Origin: Odontocerum albicorne
Taxonomy: Eukaryota; Arthropoda; Insecta; Trichoptera; Odontoceridae
NCBI GenBank assembly: GCA_949825065.1
Contig: OX463848.1
Coordinates: 29,145,549-29,209,548, forward strand
DNA length: 64,000 nt
Direction of reading: 5' to 3'
Position 1 is the first letter of the stretch, and every line of letters starts with the position of its first letter. Of this stretch, positions 37,811-48,594 are shown one piece after another. Below the pieces are notes generated by a model. The model ran no database searches and was not told where the DNA came from. It saw only the letters and a list, made by a program, of their open reading frames with translations. The position numbers and the translations under genes are program-made.

Positions 37811-37998
37811 TTTATGTTTCGTTCATGTTTCTGATAAAACAATATAAATAAAACAAATAAAACAAAATGAAAACTTAAAAAAACACTAAAAAAAGTAAAT
37901 CAAAATCACGGCCGTAATACCAAAAATATCGTCCGAAAGTAATTTGATGTTTCACTGTTTGCACGTTCGCGCGCCGACGAGACTTCAAATCCATAGAG

Positions 37999-38560
37999 CA
38001 CTGGTCCCTAAAGTGGGGTACGCATACTCCGAGCCTCTCTTGAGGTTTCTTACTTAATAGCGAAAGATAAAAAGCCACACACAATTGGCGAAACACTTCT
38101 TCTTCCTGCAGCAATAAAAAGGGTGGAAATAATTCACGGAGAGGAATATGCTCAGAAACTAAAATCTATTCCCTTGTCGGCAAATACCGTTGCCAGGCGA
38201 ATCGACATTATTGCCGATAATTTAAAAAAACAATGACAATAATTAATTTTCGGCAATGACAATAATTAAAACTAAAAACAGAAATAAATTAGAATTAGAA
38301 CCAGATCTTGGAATAGCATTAACACAGGGAATCAAGACAGATTTTACCGAAATTAGTCAACAAATTCAATCACGTTGTTCCCATTAAATTATAATTTTAA
38401 ATTTCTCTTGTAATTTATCAATTGCATGTACATATATTGTTTCATTATCGAGTGTGTTTCATTATCGCGTGTGTGTGTATGTATGTATAATTTGGGGGTA
38501 CAATTTATGATTAATTTCGTCATAAAAGGGTATGCGGTCAAAAAAGTTTGGAGATCACAG
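37999..38560 (+). mobile_element. Short ZBED-like hAT element with perfect 8-bp TSD
   Basis: The left end starts CACTGGTCCCTAAAGTGGGG and the reverse-complemented right end starts CTGTGATCTCCAAACTTTT; both later contain GCATAC. The target duplication CCATAGAG is perfect (37991-37998 and 38561-38568). An uninterrupted copy of the target (AAATCCATAGAAGAATATTT) survives at about 38708-38728. The element is 562 bp and internally deleted. Confidence 0.95.
38051..38387 (+). pseudogene. ZBED/hAT transposase remnants
   Basis: Two pieces of a hAT transposase remain. The first, from 38051, reads YLIAKDKKPHTIGETLLLPA and PLSANTVARRIDIIADN. This matches the I-A-K-x-K-K-P-H-x-I-G-E ... LSxNTVxRRI segment of ZBED5/FAM200-like proteins before the catalytic core. 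The second, about 38268-38387, reads ELEPDLGIALTQGIKTDF and ends QSRCSH-stop, like the family's C-terminus. Everything between (RNase H-like core and dimerisation domain) is deleted, so it has no activity. Confidence 0.82.
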
Positions 38561-38799
38561 CCATAGAGTAATATTTTTGACCATGTCGGTTTTAATCATG
38601 GGCTGGTCACGATATTGTCACGTCATTAATGCGTGTAAATAGACCTTGACGGCGACAGCATTGCTTGCACTGTCGCGGTCACGCACCGGACAAGTGTGAA
38701 CAAGACCCTTCAAATCCATAGAAGAATATTTTTGACCATGTCGGTTTCATCCCGGGCCGGTCACGGTACCGTCATTCACTGATGTGTGTAAATCGACCT
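38561..38799. repeat. Duplicated terminal segment of the TIR element
   Basis: A segment with TTTTTGACCATGTCGGTTT, then GGTCAC and TGTAAAT(A/C)GACCTT, occurs at about 38569-38652 and again at 38723-38800. Between them is GACGGCGACAGCATTGCTTG ending GTGTGAACAAGACCCTT, a related terminal motif. The right end of the element is thus compound. Confidence 0.85.
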
Positions 38800-38802
38800 T
38801 AA

Positions 38803-39119
38803 ATCGGGTGTTACTGAATGCTTAGCCAACATTTTGTTCTGTAAATACACATAATCCAATATGATTTATTGCACTATTGTAATTGTTAACATAAAAACTA
38901 AAAACCTCTAATATTGCAAGATAGTTGAAATTATATTGAAGAACTTTTAATATTAATAATGTGATGAATTATTGTTTCGAGGATTGTATAATTGAATATA
39001 AATATTAAAATAAATATAGGTTTAATGATAGCAATGAAGTATGTACATATGGTGTATAAATACGTTCTATAATTGCTCATATGTCTCAAGATAAATAGCA
39101 GAAAATACATTTAAGAAAG
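38803..39119. other. Anonymous AT-rich stretch
   Basis: Nothing recognisable. Confidence 0.35.
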
Positions 39120-39740
39120 AAGCTCTCATAAGGTCTAGGCTGATCTTATAACATCCCCCCAGTCGAGATACACCCCACCAATATAAGGCAAGCCCGGCCA
39201 CGAGGACATCAAATATTTTTTAGCCTACACCATTGTACATTTAAATTATGAAAAAAATCAATTAATGGCAGAAAAAAAGTAAACTCACTAACACCACCTC
39301 AAATTAACTATCAGTCAAAAAAAGCTAATAGGAGTCCAAATGTTATCCAAATAAAATCATAAATAGAAAATGATGTTCATACATACAAACCAAAATACGG
39401 AAAATGAAAATAAATAAGCAGTAATACAAAAAAAAAACTGAGAAAGGAACACACATACACGCACACACCACACCCAATTCACCACCAGCGAAAAAAGAAA
39501 AAGCAAATAATAGTCCAAATCACAAAAAAAATCACTTATAATTTATGTGGTAAAATTTCAGAATATTTCTTAAGGTGCTTATTCACCCGCTCTTTCGAGG
39601 GCAGGAACAACTCATTCCAGCATTTTCTGGCTGAGTATGAGAAGGATCCCCTGAACAATGTTAGATTATATGACTCGGGATGATTAAAATTCATTTCATA
39701 CAATCAAAAGATCGATATTATTTTTTATACCGTAAATATC
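39120..39740 (-). pseudogene. LINE ORF end and 3' UTR, another lineage
   Basis: The minus strand from about 39700 reads LTLFRGSFSYSARKCWNELF then LPSKERVNKHLKKYSEILP and stops near 39545. It fits the F-R-x-S-F-x-Y-S-A-x-x-x-W-N end found in jockey/CR1-type ORF2 proteins. The stretch to 39120, including GGGGTGTATCTCGACTGGGG on the minus strand, is probably its 3' UTR. Only the last ~50 codons are left. Confidence 0.7.
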
Positions 39741-40615
39741 TCTGTTTTTTGTGTTTATTTCAGCACAATTTTGTATTTCACTTAATTGGTGGGGATTTCA
39801 AACTTCCGAGGAATATTGTAGTTTAGAACAAATTAAATAATAGTACAAATTTCGCAGGATATCTGGCTATAGAAGTCTCAAAATATTATTATAATAAGGC
39901 TTAGAAGTGTGAAATTATTCGATACCAGTAGCGAAACATAGTTAACAAAATTTCAGAATTAATATAAAAATTCAATTACAAAAACGTCTAAAGGAAGAAA
40001 GCATGTACATAGTTATTATTCAAGTATATTATAAACAAACTGCAAGTTTATTTTTGAACGGATTGCAGAAATTGCTTTTAATTCATTCAATAACTTTAAA
40101 CAGAAATTACTTTTTACCTTGCTATACATAATAACTGACACATTCATATAAGGTGTCGTTTAAAAATGCTTGTAATTTAAGGTGAAAGGTGTGGTCAAAA
40201 TAACCGGTTAATTGAATGCTTCAGAAGGTTAAAACGTCATGATTTTATCAATCGATCTTATCGCACTGTCACAGAAACGTATTGTATTATACTAATGTTG
40301 TATGCTACTTATTCAAACAACATTTAAGGAAATCAAATGATGGATATAAACTATAAATAAAGATTTCTCTTCTTAGAAACTCGTTATTTCTAAGTCTTGT
40401 TTTGTATACAATATTTGAGTTAGGTCATGCGACACTTTACTTGTAATTTAAAATTTAGATTCATCATTGATTTACATATTTAAATATAATGCATTAATCT
40501 TCAGAGCGACCTTATATTTTTCTTTTATTTTAAGGAATAATTCAAATATAAAACTTTTATTTCAAGCATTGTAATCTTACTGCTGTATTTTACTGTCATT
40601 AAATATAGTTGAACC
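39741..40615. other. Anonymous AT-rich stretch
   Basis: Nothing recognisable. Confidence 0.35.
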
Positions 40616-40617
40616 GA

Positions 40618-40795
40618 GCGTGTTTATTGCTACATGGCAATCTTTTCCAGCCAACTAGTACTTTATTAGAGGTTTTAAGTGAAAAGTTGACTGAAACCTT
40701 TTTAAAATAAATTGGTGTTCAACAGGGATCGAACCCTTCACCGCATAGTTGAAGACATGTGTCTTATCAAGTTGACCACGGAGTTTGTAGTTTGA
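40618..40795 (-). repeat. SINE-A copy
   Basis: The minus strand begins ACTCCGTGGTCAACTTGATA and has GGGTTCGATCCCTGTTG at the B-box position. It ends with GGCTGGAAAAGATTGCCATG and AGCAATAAACACGC. The order and spacing match 31572-31770. Confidence 0.85.
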
Positions 40796-41015
40796 TGTAT
40801 TAAGAAAAATAACAAACTTGACTTATAAATATTGTAGCCTTAAGAAAAAAAATCTATTTAGCATTATTATTAAAATTATGTTAAACATTTATTTATTTAC
40901 TTTTTACTTCGTAAAGTAATTTACTTCTTACAGAATTTCCAATTATTAAATCTTAACTTTTTGCTTTTAACAATGGTTATGTTACTTTATTATATATCAT
41001 CTGCTAATAACAAAT

Positions 41016-41063
41016 TCTGAGATATGGCTTATAAAGACATGTCTTTATAAGCGATATCTCAGA
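41016..41063. repeat. Hairpin with 24-base arms
   Basis: TCTGAGATATGGCTTATAAA(GACA) pairs with TGTCTTTATAAGCGATATCT(CAGA), with one mismatch and no loop. The flanking CAAAT/ATTTG extend the symmetry. No gene is adjacent. Confidence 0.92.
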
Positions 41064-41094
41064 TTTTAAAATTTGTTACTCTTTTATGATAATT

Positions 41095-41290
41095 CTACGC
41101 TCTAGTAAATAATACTCGTATCTTCCAGTTCATAGACTTCGGGTTCAAATATTATTAGTACCCAGATTGTTTTAAACGTGCTCTATTCTGTTGTCACTTA
41201 AGGCATGCTCAACACCTTTCTGATTTATTGGAGAAGACTGACTTATGTCAATAAGCTTGCTACGAGTATGTTGTATTGTATACACCGAAA
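41095..41290 (+). repeat. SINE-A copy with two footprint octamers
   Basis: CGGGTTCAAATATTATTAGT marks the B-box region. The body GTCACTTAAGGCATGCTCAA and the tail CTGATTTATTGGAGAAGACT, then TGTTGTATTGTATACACC, follow. TACTCGTA at 41113 lies in the head and TACGAGTA at 41261 in the tail; removing six bases at 41261 gives the length of other copies. Confidence 0.75.
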
Positions 41291-42061
41291 GTAAAATTTA
41301 CAATATAATTCGATTTCTATCACTTGTTTCAACTTTCACGGCCTCCGATCAATCTACAATGTCACAATTGTCAACTATGTTAAAACACTGACGTTTCTGT
41401 GCAATACTCGTATTTCACTAACAATCCCATTTGTAAACGTGCTCACACTGCATGAACTTCAAAACAATGACTTGATTGAATATGTATAATTTGAAGTTGA
41501 ATACATTTCAAGGATTTAACAGAAAAGATTATGTAAAGATTCGAAGTTTTTGTCTAAATTATTGTTCAATTGTATCAAGAAAGGGTGTTTTTTTAAACTT
41601 GAGAAATTCGAAAAACCAGCAAAAAATTGCTCCTTATTCAAATTGATTTTATTGACCCAATAACTCGCTTCACAAAATTTCAGTATATTTTTCAACCACT
41701 CAATTGATAATGTTTATCAACCTGGAGAAAGCTTTAGGATTGGAGATCAAATGAAAGTCGCGATGATTAAGCATGTTTTGACAAAGTTTAAAGGCTAATA
41801 AAGAAGTGCATTGAATTTCTTCTGATTAAATTTCTACCTTTTTTGTAGCGTTTTTTTTTCTTTTGTCTGATATACAAATAAAAAAAATAAGCATTAAATA
41901 GAAAAAAAATCTTTACCTGTCCTCAATAATGTCACGTTTTAAATACCAGAAAAATGTTATTTCTACAAATTCATTTTATTTCAACTACACAATTTTAACA
42001 ATCGAATCGATGATTCCTAATTTAAAGAGAATAGTGTTGAAATCCTTCATTATTTTTTTTT
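41291..42061. other. Anonymous AT-rich stretch
   Basis: Nothing recognisable apart from the octamer at 41405. Confidence 0.35.
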
Positions 42062-42200
42062 TCTATTGCACTTTTGTTGCATAAAGTACAACTTTGTGGA
42101 GTTTGTTGTCATGTGAAAATATTTTCTTATCAACAGAAAAGATAATAAAGAGGCCTTTCGTGAAACCCAGACTACAAAGCTTCATAAAAAATCTGTCAAC
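42062..42200 (-). repeat. SINE-A 3' half
   Basis: The plus strand shows the complement of the tail, TGCATAAAGTACAACTTTGT, then TTATCAACAGAAAAGATAAT and TTTCGTGAAACCCAGACTAC. The head is missing. The 50-bp array starts about 60 bp further on. Confidence 0.65.
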
Positions 42201-42261
42201 AACGGGAATAATCACATAATTCGAATTAGCTTCACACATATAGACCACTTAAAGCTGAATG

Positions 42262-43507
42262 TGTTGTCATCATATTTGGGGAGATCAACCCATACAAGGT
42301 GTCTATGAATGTGTTACCATCATATTTGGGGAGATCTACCCATACAAGGTTTCTATGAATGTGTTACCATCATATTTGGGGAGATCTATCCATACAAGGT
42401 TTCTATGAATGTGTTACCATCATATTTGTGGAAATCTACCCATACAAGGTTTCTATGAATTTGTTACCATCATGTTTGGGGAGATCTACCCATACAAGGT
42501 TTCTATGAATGTGTTACCATCATATTTGAGGAGATCTGCCCATACAAGGTTTCTATGAATGTGTTACCATCATATTTGGGGAGATCTACCCATACAAGGT
42601 TTCTATGAATGTGTTACCATCATATTTGGGGAGATCTACCCATACAAGGTTTCTATGAATTTGTTACCATCATATTTGGGGAGATCTACCCATACAAGGT
42701 TTCTATGAATGTGTTACCATCATATTTGGGGAGATCTACCCATACAAGGTGTCTATGAATGTATTACCATCATATTTGGGGAGATCTACCCATACAAGGT
42801 TTCTATGAATGTGTTACCATCATATTTGGGGAGATCAACCCATACAAGGTTTCTATGAATGTGTTACCATCATATTTGGGGAGATCTACCCATACAAGGT
42901 TTCTATGAATGTGTTACCATCATATTTGGGGAGATCTACCCATACAAGGTGTCTATGAATGTATTACCATCATATTTGGGGAGATCTACCCATACAAGGT
43001 GTCTATGAATGTATTACCATCATATTTGGGGAGATCTACCCATACAAGGTTTCTATGAATGTGTTACCATCATATTTGGGGAGATCAACCCATACAAGGT
43101 TTCTATGAATGTGTTACCATCATATTTGGGGAGATCTACCCATACAAGGTTTCTATGAATGTGTTACCATCATATTTGGGGAGATCTACCCATACAAGGT
43201 GTCTATGAATGTATTACCATCATATTTGGGGAGATCTACCCATACAAGGTTTCTATGAATGTGTTACCATCATATTTGGGGAGATCAACCCATACAAGGT
43301 TTCTATGAATGTGTTACCATCATATTTGGGGAGATCTACCCATACAAGGTTTCTATGAATGTGTTACCATCATATTTGGGGAGATCAACTCATACAAGGT
43401 TTCTATGAATGTGTTACCATCATATTTGGGGAGATCAACCCATACAAGGTTTCTATGAATGTGTTACAATCATATTTGGGGAGATCTACCCATACAAGGT
43501 TTCTATG
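42262..43507 (+). repeat. 50-bp tandem array, about 25 copies
   Basis: The unit holds TTCTATGAATGTGTTACCAT, CATATTTGGGGAGATCTACC and CATACAAGGT. Variant GTCTATGAATGTATTACC occurs at 42751, 42951, 43001 and 43201, followed by a GATCAACC unit, so part of the array repeats as a 200-bp higher-order block of four units. The first six units are the most diverged. Because 50 is not a multiple of three, frames rotate through the array; the open frame starting at 43359 is not meaningful. Confidence 0.97.
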
Positions 43508-43734
43508 TAGTTTTTCTTTCTTTGATCAGTTTTCTTCATCAATCAGTTATGCTTTTCTAAACACATACTCGTACATACGGGGAAGTACTCGATCAAATAA
43601 TTTACTTTCTTCCATCCAACTTATTATGTAGTTTTAATATTTTTTTATTTAATCTTTAAATAATTGTACATTCAATTCCCGAGTTAGAATACACTAGAAG
43701 AATCTGCTCTCTAAACAGCATTATATAAATTGTC
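43508..43734. other. AT-rich flank with a shared motif
   Basis: AATCTGCTCTCTAAACAGCA then TTATATAAA at about 43697 closely resembles AGTCTGCTCTCTAAACGGCG then CTATATAAA at about 54634, so an unnamed repeat is present at both sites. Confidence 0.4.
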
Positions 43735-43790
43735 TTTTGCTGATTTGTTAAGCCAAGCGTCTTACCAACTACGCCACAGAGATTGTAATT
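43735..43790 (-). repeat. SINE tRNA-like head fragment
   Basis: GCCAAGCGTCTTACCAACTA then CGCCACAGAGATTGTAA is the complement of the SINE A-box half. Confidence 0.55.
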
Positions 43791-46002
43791 TGGTATATCC
43801 CCTATAACATAATTTACATGATTATAATTTGTATACTTAAATTATTTAATTATGTAAACTGGAACATACGATAAATAATTTTAAAAATACTGTCATTATC
43901 TGGTTTTTATATTAATTTATTGGATATAAAATTATTTCAATTATAAAAATAAAGAAAATGTTGGGGTATTTTAATAAAGGCTCCAATGGGATTAAAATTA
44001 TTATGATTATCAAATAATTATTATATTTAAGAAGTTTCCAATCTAGAATGTCCTTCAAATCAGTTTTTTGCATTACTTTTAATATAATTAAAATCTTGAA
44101 GCCAGTGAAAATTATGTCAACAGAGGAAGCAAAATGGCCAAGAGGCAATAAAAACACCTGATAGCATTTTGTAACTCCATATGATCCCATTTTGGTTGTC
44201 TTTCACATAAAAGCCATGAAACAAATCTGATTTCAAATTAATTACTTTAATTATATAATATATCAATAATGTTTAAGAAATACTGTTTTTTTTTCTTATA
44301 ATAAATTGTCTTCTAATATTAAACTGTCAACGCTATTGGTTAGATCGATTTCATAAGAAAACGCCCAACAGATATCAATAATTTGATGTTTATTCTAATA
44401 ATATATTTAAATACTTAAACCTCATTTATTCGGACTTATATAACTTTGCCAACGGTGATAAGTAACGATTTACAAAAGGATTTTTTTTTAATCTAATCGT
44501 TATGCCAAACTAATTATATTAGAAATGAACGGATATTGAAAACACTTCGTCTTAAAATATCTCAGAAACGTTCAAGACACTGTGGAAAAGAAATTATTGA
44601 AACTTTTTTTGTCAGTAAGAATACAATGAGTAAGAAAAGAAACCGCTTCAACTGAGATAAGAACTAATATTCTCAGAGAACGAAATAAGCATAGGATGCA
44701 ATGCACTAAAGTTTGTGAATACGAGTCAATGAGAGTGGTGTGCGAAGCTTTTGGAGGTGTCCACGTAGACGTGTTAGAAAGGACTGGTGCGGAATATTGA
44801 GCGTATGATGAGTGATGTGATTGTTGAGTTCATGACATGGTTGGAATTGTATATGTGATAACTTTGAATTTGTGTTGATTTTTAATGTTTCAAGTGAGTG
44901 TTGTAGTATTTAGGAGAGATACACATAACTCGTTATTAAAGAGTGACACCACTTAATCACAGACCTTGCCTAGTAGTTATGTATATCCATGAAATGGTGG
45001 GTTAATGCATTTGCTATATCCTTGGAATCTTCAGTTCGTCTTTCCATTCAAACGATTTTTATTTGTTAATATTTTATAATTAATGAAATACACAAGATTA
45101 AGAATTGATCGTTAGGCACCATTAGGACTTCAAGCATGGTTGCCTGAAATAAACTCTGAAATATTTGAGGAGATATCGAGAGTTATTTCGATATCTCCTC
45201 AAATATTTCAGGCAGCACATATACGAGTATGTGTGTTATACTTTGCTATTTCACAAATTTTTGGTGAAAAAACATAATGATTTATTATTACAAATTATAA
45301 TATTGAGTTCCACAAAATTAGTACCAGAATTTATAATCAGAGCATTTTTATCTAAGAATATAATTATATTTGTTATTTATTTCTCCAATTTCACCTTATT
45401 GTTAAACCATCATGTTACAAACTCTTTTTCCTTCAATTTTTCAAACACTGACTGTGTCTGATGAAGAGCTCAAAATTCAAAAAGAACTTTTATAATTATA
45501 ATTTAAAGATATTGAAATTTTAATGAAAAAATATCATTTCATAGATTTTTTAATTACAAAATATCACTTGAAGGCTGTGTTTTGCTAAAAAAAATTACTC
45601 ATCAAGACGTTTAATAAATGATTCTCCATTGATATCGTATTTCTTGTGATTTCTATGAAGCTTTTAAATAAATTGAATTTTAAAAATATAGGATATATGC
45701 TAACTTTTGGTGTTTTTTAGAAAAAAAAGTTTTCAGGTGATATTTTGTAATTCAAAAAGTTTTAAAATTAACTTTCATTATTACTATTCTAATTTTAAAC
45801 TCTTTATCACACACAGAATGTTTGTTAAATAACTAAAAAATAGAATTTATAACATGATAGCTCAACAAGAAGGTTAAATAGGAGAAATGGCATACATAAC
45901 AAAGATATTTATATTTTTAGATAAAAATGCTTAAAGTAAATTCTTCAAAAACAAAAAAATCACACATTATTTCGTTGAATTTAAATATAATACATAGCCA
46001 CA
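43791..46002. other. Mostly anonymous AT-rich DNA
   Basis: About 44690-44850 is GC-richer, and GTCCACGTAGACGTGTTAGA-AAGG may be a decayed LINE GRPRK-type segment, but this is weak. A perfect hairpin lies at 45157-45210. No gene is recognised. Confidence 0.35.
45157..45210. repeat. Perfect 23-bp-arm hairpin
   Basis: TGAAATATTTGAGGAGATAT(CGA) at 45157-45179 pairs perfectly with 45188-45210, with an 8-base loop. GCCTGAAAT just outside on the left and ATTTCAGGC on the right add imperfect symmetry. An octamer follows at 45222. Confidence 0.93.
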
Positions 46003-46160
46003 TACTTAACTTAGTTGATAAGATACCTGTTTTCCAACGTGGAAGTTGTGGTTTTGATTCCTGTTGGTATCCATTTTTTTTAAATGGTTACAATTAGGTC
46101 TTCATTTCTTACTTCTTTATCATATATCTGGTTGGTCAATTGACTAAAAGTTTATTGTAC
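46003..46160 (+). repeat. SINE-A copy, 3' end degraded
   Basis: TTAACTTAGTTGATAAGATA, then TTTTCCAACGTGGAAGTTGT and GGTTTTGATTCCTGTTGG trace the tRNA head; the tail TATCTGGTTGGTCAATTGAC is diverged. Confidence 0.75.
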
Positions 46161-46925
46161 TAAATATATTGTGTACGTATTTCTTTATATTCCTTTTATT
46201 GGAACATTGTATCGATATTTATACATTGTATTATATAATTTTTCCAATTATTTATTCAAATCAATTTCTTAACCGAGAATCTTAAATTGAAAAAAAATGA
46301 TAGGCATCAATCGTGCAAAGAAATATTTTAAATTCCAAAGATAAAAGTACCAATTATTTGCAATTCTTGGTAATAAAAATTTATCATCCGTTCCACCTGG
46401 TCCCAATTTGCAAATCATACACATATATGTACACCTGCTCAACCAAAAAAATGCACATATATTATAGTTACAATAAATGTTATTAAATTGGCCACGAACT
46501 ATTATGTTTTTAGCTTTAACAATAGTTGCAAAATAAATACTGACACTAACTAAAATTTGCCATTTTCTTCTTTGAATGAACCTATAAAAGCTATATAATC
46601 TTTAGAAAGCAAATCAAATAGAATTAATTTTTTTTATTTTATAAAAATAGTATACATTCATAAAGTGGTCTTTTTTATTTTAACCAATCTTAACATACAA
46701 TTTTAAATCAATATGTTTAAAAACAACAATGAATTATTTTGATTATGGTACTGAAAATAATATTTGTTTCTGTTTTATAATGAATTTTTGGTTCGCCTTT
46801 CTAGTCAAACGAAATTTAATTGTAAATATTGTATAATGGATAATTATATAAATAAATAAATTAAATATATACGTTAAAAATATATATAATATACTTTTTA
46901 CATCATTACGAGTATCTGTCTGAAC
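46161..46925. other. Anonymous AT-rich stretch
   Basis: Nothing recognisable except the octamer at 46907, which borders the next array. Confidence 0.35.
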
Positions 46926-46929
46926 TTTA

Positions 46930-47573
46930 AAGTGTGGTGATTTTTGGTGATTGTATGCGGGACATTGTGAGATAGGCTTTTTGGTGATTGTATGCGGGAC
47001 ATTGTGAGATAGGATTTTTGATGATTGTATGCGGGACATTGTGAGATAGGATTTTTGATGATTGTATGCGGGACATTGTGAGATAGGATTTTTGGTGATT
47101 GTATGCGGGACATTGTGAGATAGGATTTTTGATGATTGTATGCGGGACATTGTGAGATGGGCTTTTTGGTGATTGTATGCGGGACATTGTGAGATAGGAT
47201 TTTTGATGATTGTATGCGGGACATTGTGAGATAGGATTTTTGATGATTGTATGCGGGACATTGTGAGATAGGATTTTTGATGATTGTATGCGGGACATTG
47301 TGAGATAGGATTTTTGATGATTGTATGCGGGACATTGTGAGATAGGATTTTTGATGATTGTATGCGGGACATTGTGAGATAGGATTTTTGGTGATTGTAT
47401 GCGGGACATTGTGAGATAGGCTTTTTGGTGATTGTATGCGGGACATTGTGAGATAGGATTTTTGATGATTGTATGCGGGACATTGTGAGATAGGATTTTC
47501 GATGATTGTATGCGGGACATTGTGAGCTAGGATTTTTGGTGATTGTATGCGGGACATTGTGAGATAGGCTTCA
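46930..47573 (-). repeat. 37-bp minisatellite, about 17 copies
   Basis: The unit contains GATTGTATGCGGGACATTGT and GAGATAGGATTTTTGAT. The minus strand is open in all three frames, because three 37-bp units equal 37 codons and the unit happens to lack minus-strand stops. Each frame therefore spells the same peptide cycle (MSRIQSSKILSHNVPHTI...), up to 246 codons. This is most simply an artefact of repeat length, not a gene. It abuts a repeat-D copy at 47575. Confidence 0.97.
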
Positions 47574-47574
47574 C

Positions 47575-47915
47575 GATATGTATATAATGATGAGGGATGC
47601 GGGGTTTGACTTGCGTGATAGGCAGATGTAATTAAGTCTCACTGTTTATCTAGTTGATAAGTTTGTTTGTTTATCAAGTTGATGTTTGCAGCGAGGTATT
47701 GTATAATCAACAATCGGAAAAAACATCAACTTATTTATCCATATTACATGTCCTCAGTAAGATACAGGCTAAAACTAAGTTTACCGGGGTCACGACAAAT
47801 GAAAGGCAACAAACCCAGATCCATAAATATTGTGTGTCCACTTAAAATAACCCCTTTTTTTCATTAATTATGTATTTATAAAATTTCTTGTAATGTATAA
47901 GTAAATAAAAAAAAT
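47575..47915 (+). repeat. Repeat D copy, near full length
   Basis: It starts around GATGAGGGATGCGGGGTTTG and contains TCACTGTTTATCTAGTTGAT, GATACAGGCTAAAACTAAGT and GTCACGACAAATGAAAGGCA. It ends TTGTAATGTATAAGTAAATA with an A-rich tail. Confidence 0.85.
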
Positions 47916-48592
47916 ATTTTACTACTAATGTACGGTCAAAGATTGTTCCACAAAAATAATATAAAATTCTCAATTTTTTCAACCATATGTTTAAACATTG
48001 GTTTGATTGAGGATACCTAACCAAATCATATTTGTTATGTTTTTTTTTAGATTTTATAATTGATATAATTATTTAAACTATAGATAATCGAATTACGGAA
48101 CGATTGAAGTTAATAAAAAAACACGATATGTTGTTTTAATTCTTCCACAAAAAAAAACTCTAGTTCACTTGAACGAAAAGTTTGTTATAATATTTGAAAT
48201 CACATTTTTAATAAGCTTAGTTTTTTTAATAACCCTATATTTTTGTTGGAATCAAATTTTTTATAGTGTATGTATACAAATTAAAATCTGCACCTACTTA
48301 TTATTCAGACATTGTTTTAACGCGAAATAAAACACTGTGCAGGTTGGCATTTTCGAAACGGAAACTTTATGCGATCATTCTTTTCGCAATTTAATTTATA
48401 TATTTTTTCAGCATATTGCCTTAAATAGATGGAGAAAGGAGTCATGCTTTTTTGTTTATTGTGTTATAGATAAAATAGACTTGGTGTGTGTGCAGATGTT
48501 GTAATAGAACTGTAACTGTGTCATGATTCATAAAATTGGAGTAGTATTAAATAAATATTCAGTTCAGCTTGTTGTATTATTGTTTTGTATTC
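47916..48592. other. Anonymous AT-rich stretch
   Basis: Nothing recognisable. Confidence 0.35.
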
Positions 48593-48594
48593 CA

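Larger units (their letters stand above)
35444..38799. mobile_element. TIR element with TAA duplications holding satellite and hAT
   Basis: The left end reads AGGTCGATTTACACACATC (35444 on) and continues AGTGAA; the reverse complement of the right end (38799 back) is identical over 25 bp. TAA flanks both sides (35441-35443 and 38800-38802). A 3-bp TWA duplication and this kind of end are typical of PIF/Harbinger-type MITEs, but no transposase is present, so the superfamily is inferred. The 3.36-kb length is mostly a satellite (35777-37810) and a nested hAT (37999-38560). Confidence 0.88.

Noticed and set aside
42262..43507. CRISPR array
   Set aside because: Units are head-to-tail 50-bp repeats with no unique spacers, in eukaryotic DNA.
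43359..43631. 90-codon plus frame as a gene
   Set aside because: It spans the last 50-bp repeats and their flank, and the frame rotates with each unit.
46743..47557. Three overlapping minus-strand frames of 197-246 codons as repetitive protein genes
   Set aside because: They are three phases of one 37-bp minisatellite; openness in every frame follows from the unit lacking minus-strand stops.
42262..47573. Centromeric or telomeric satellite
   Set aside because: Arrays are short, different from one another and embedded in ordinary repeat-rich DNA; no TTAGG telomere repeats are present.
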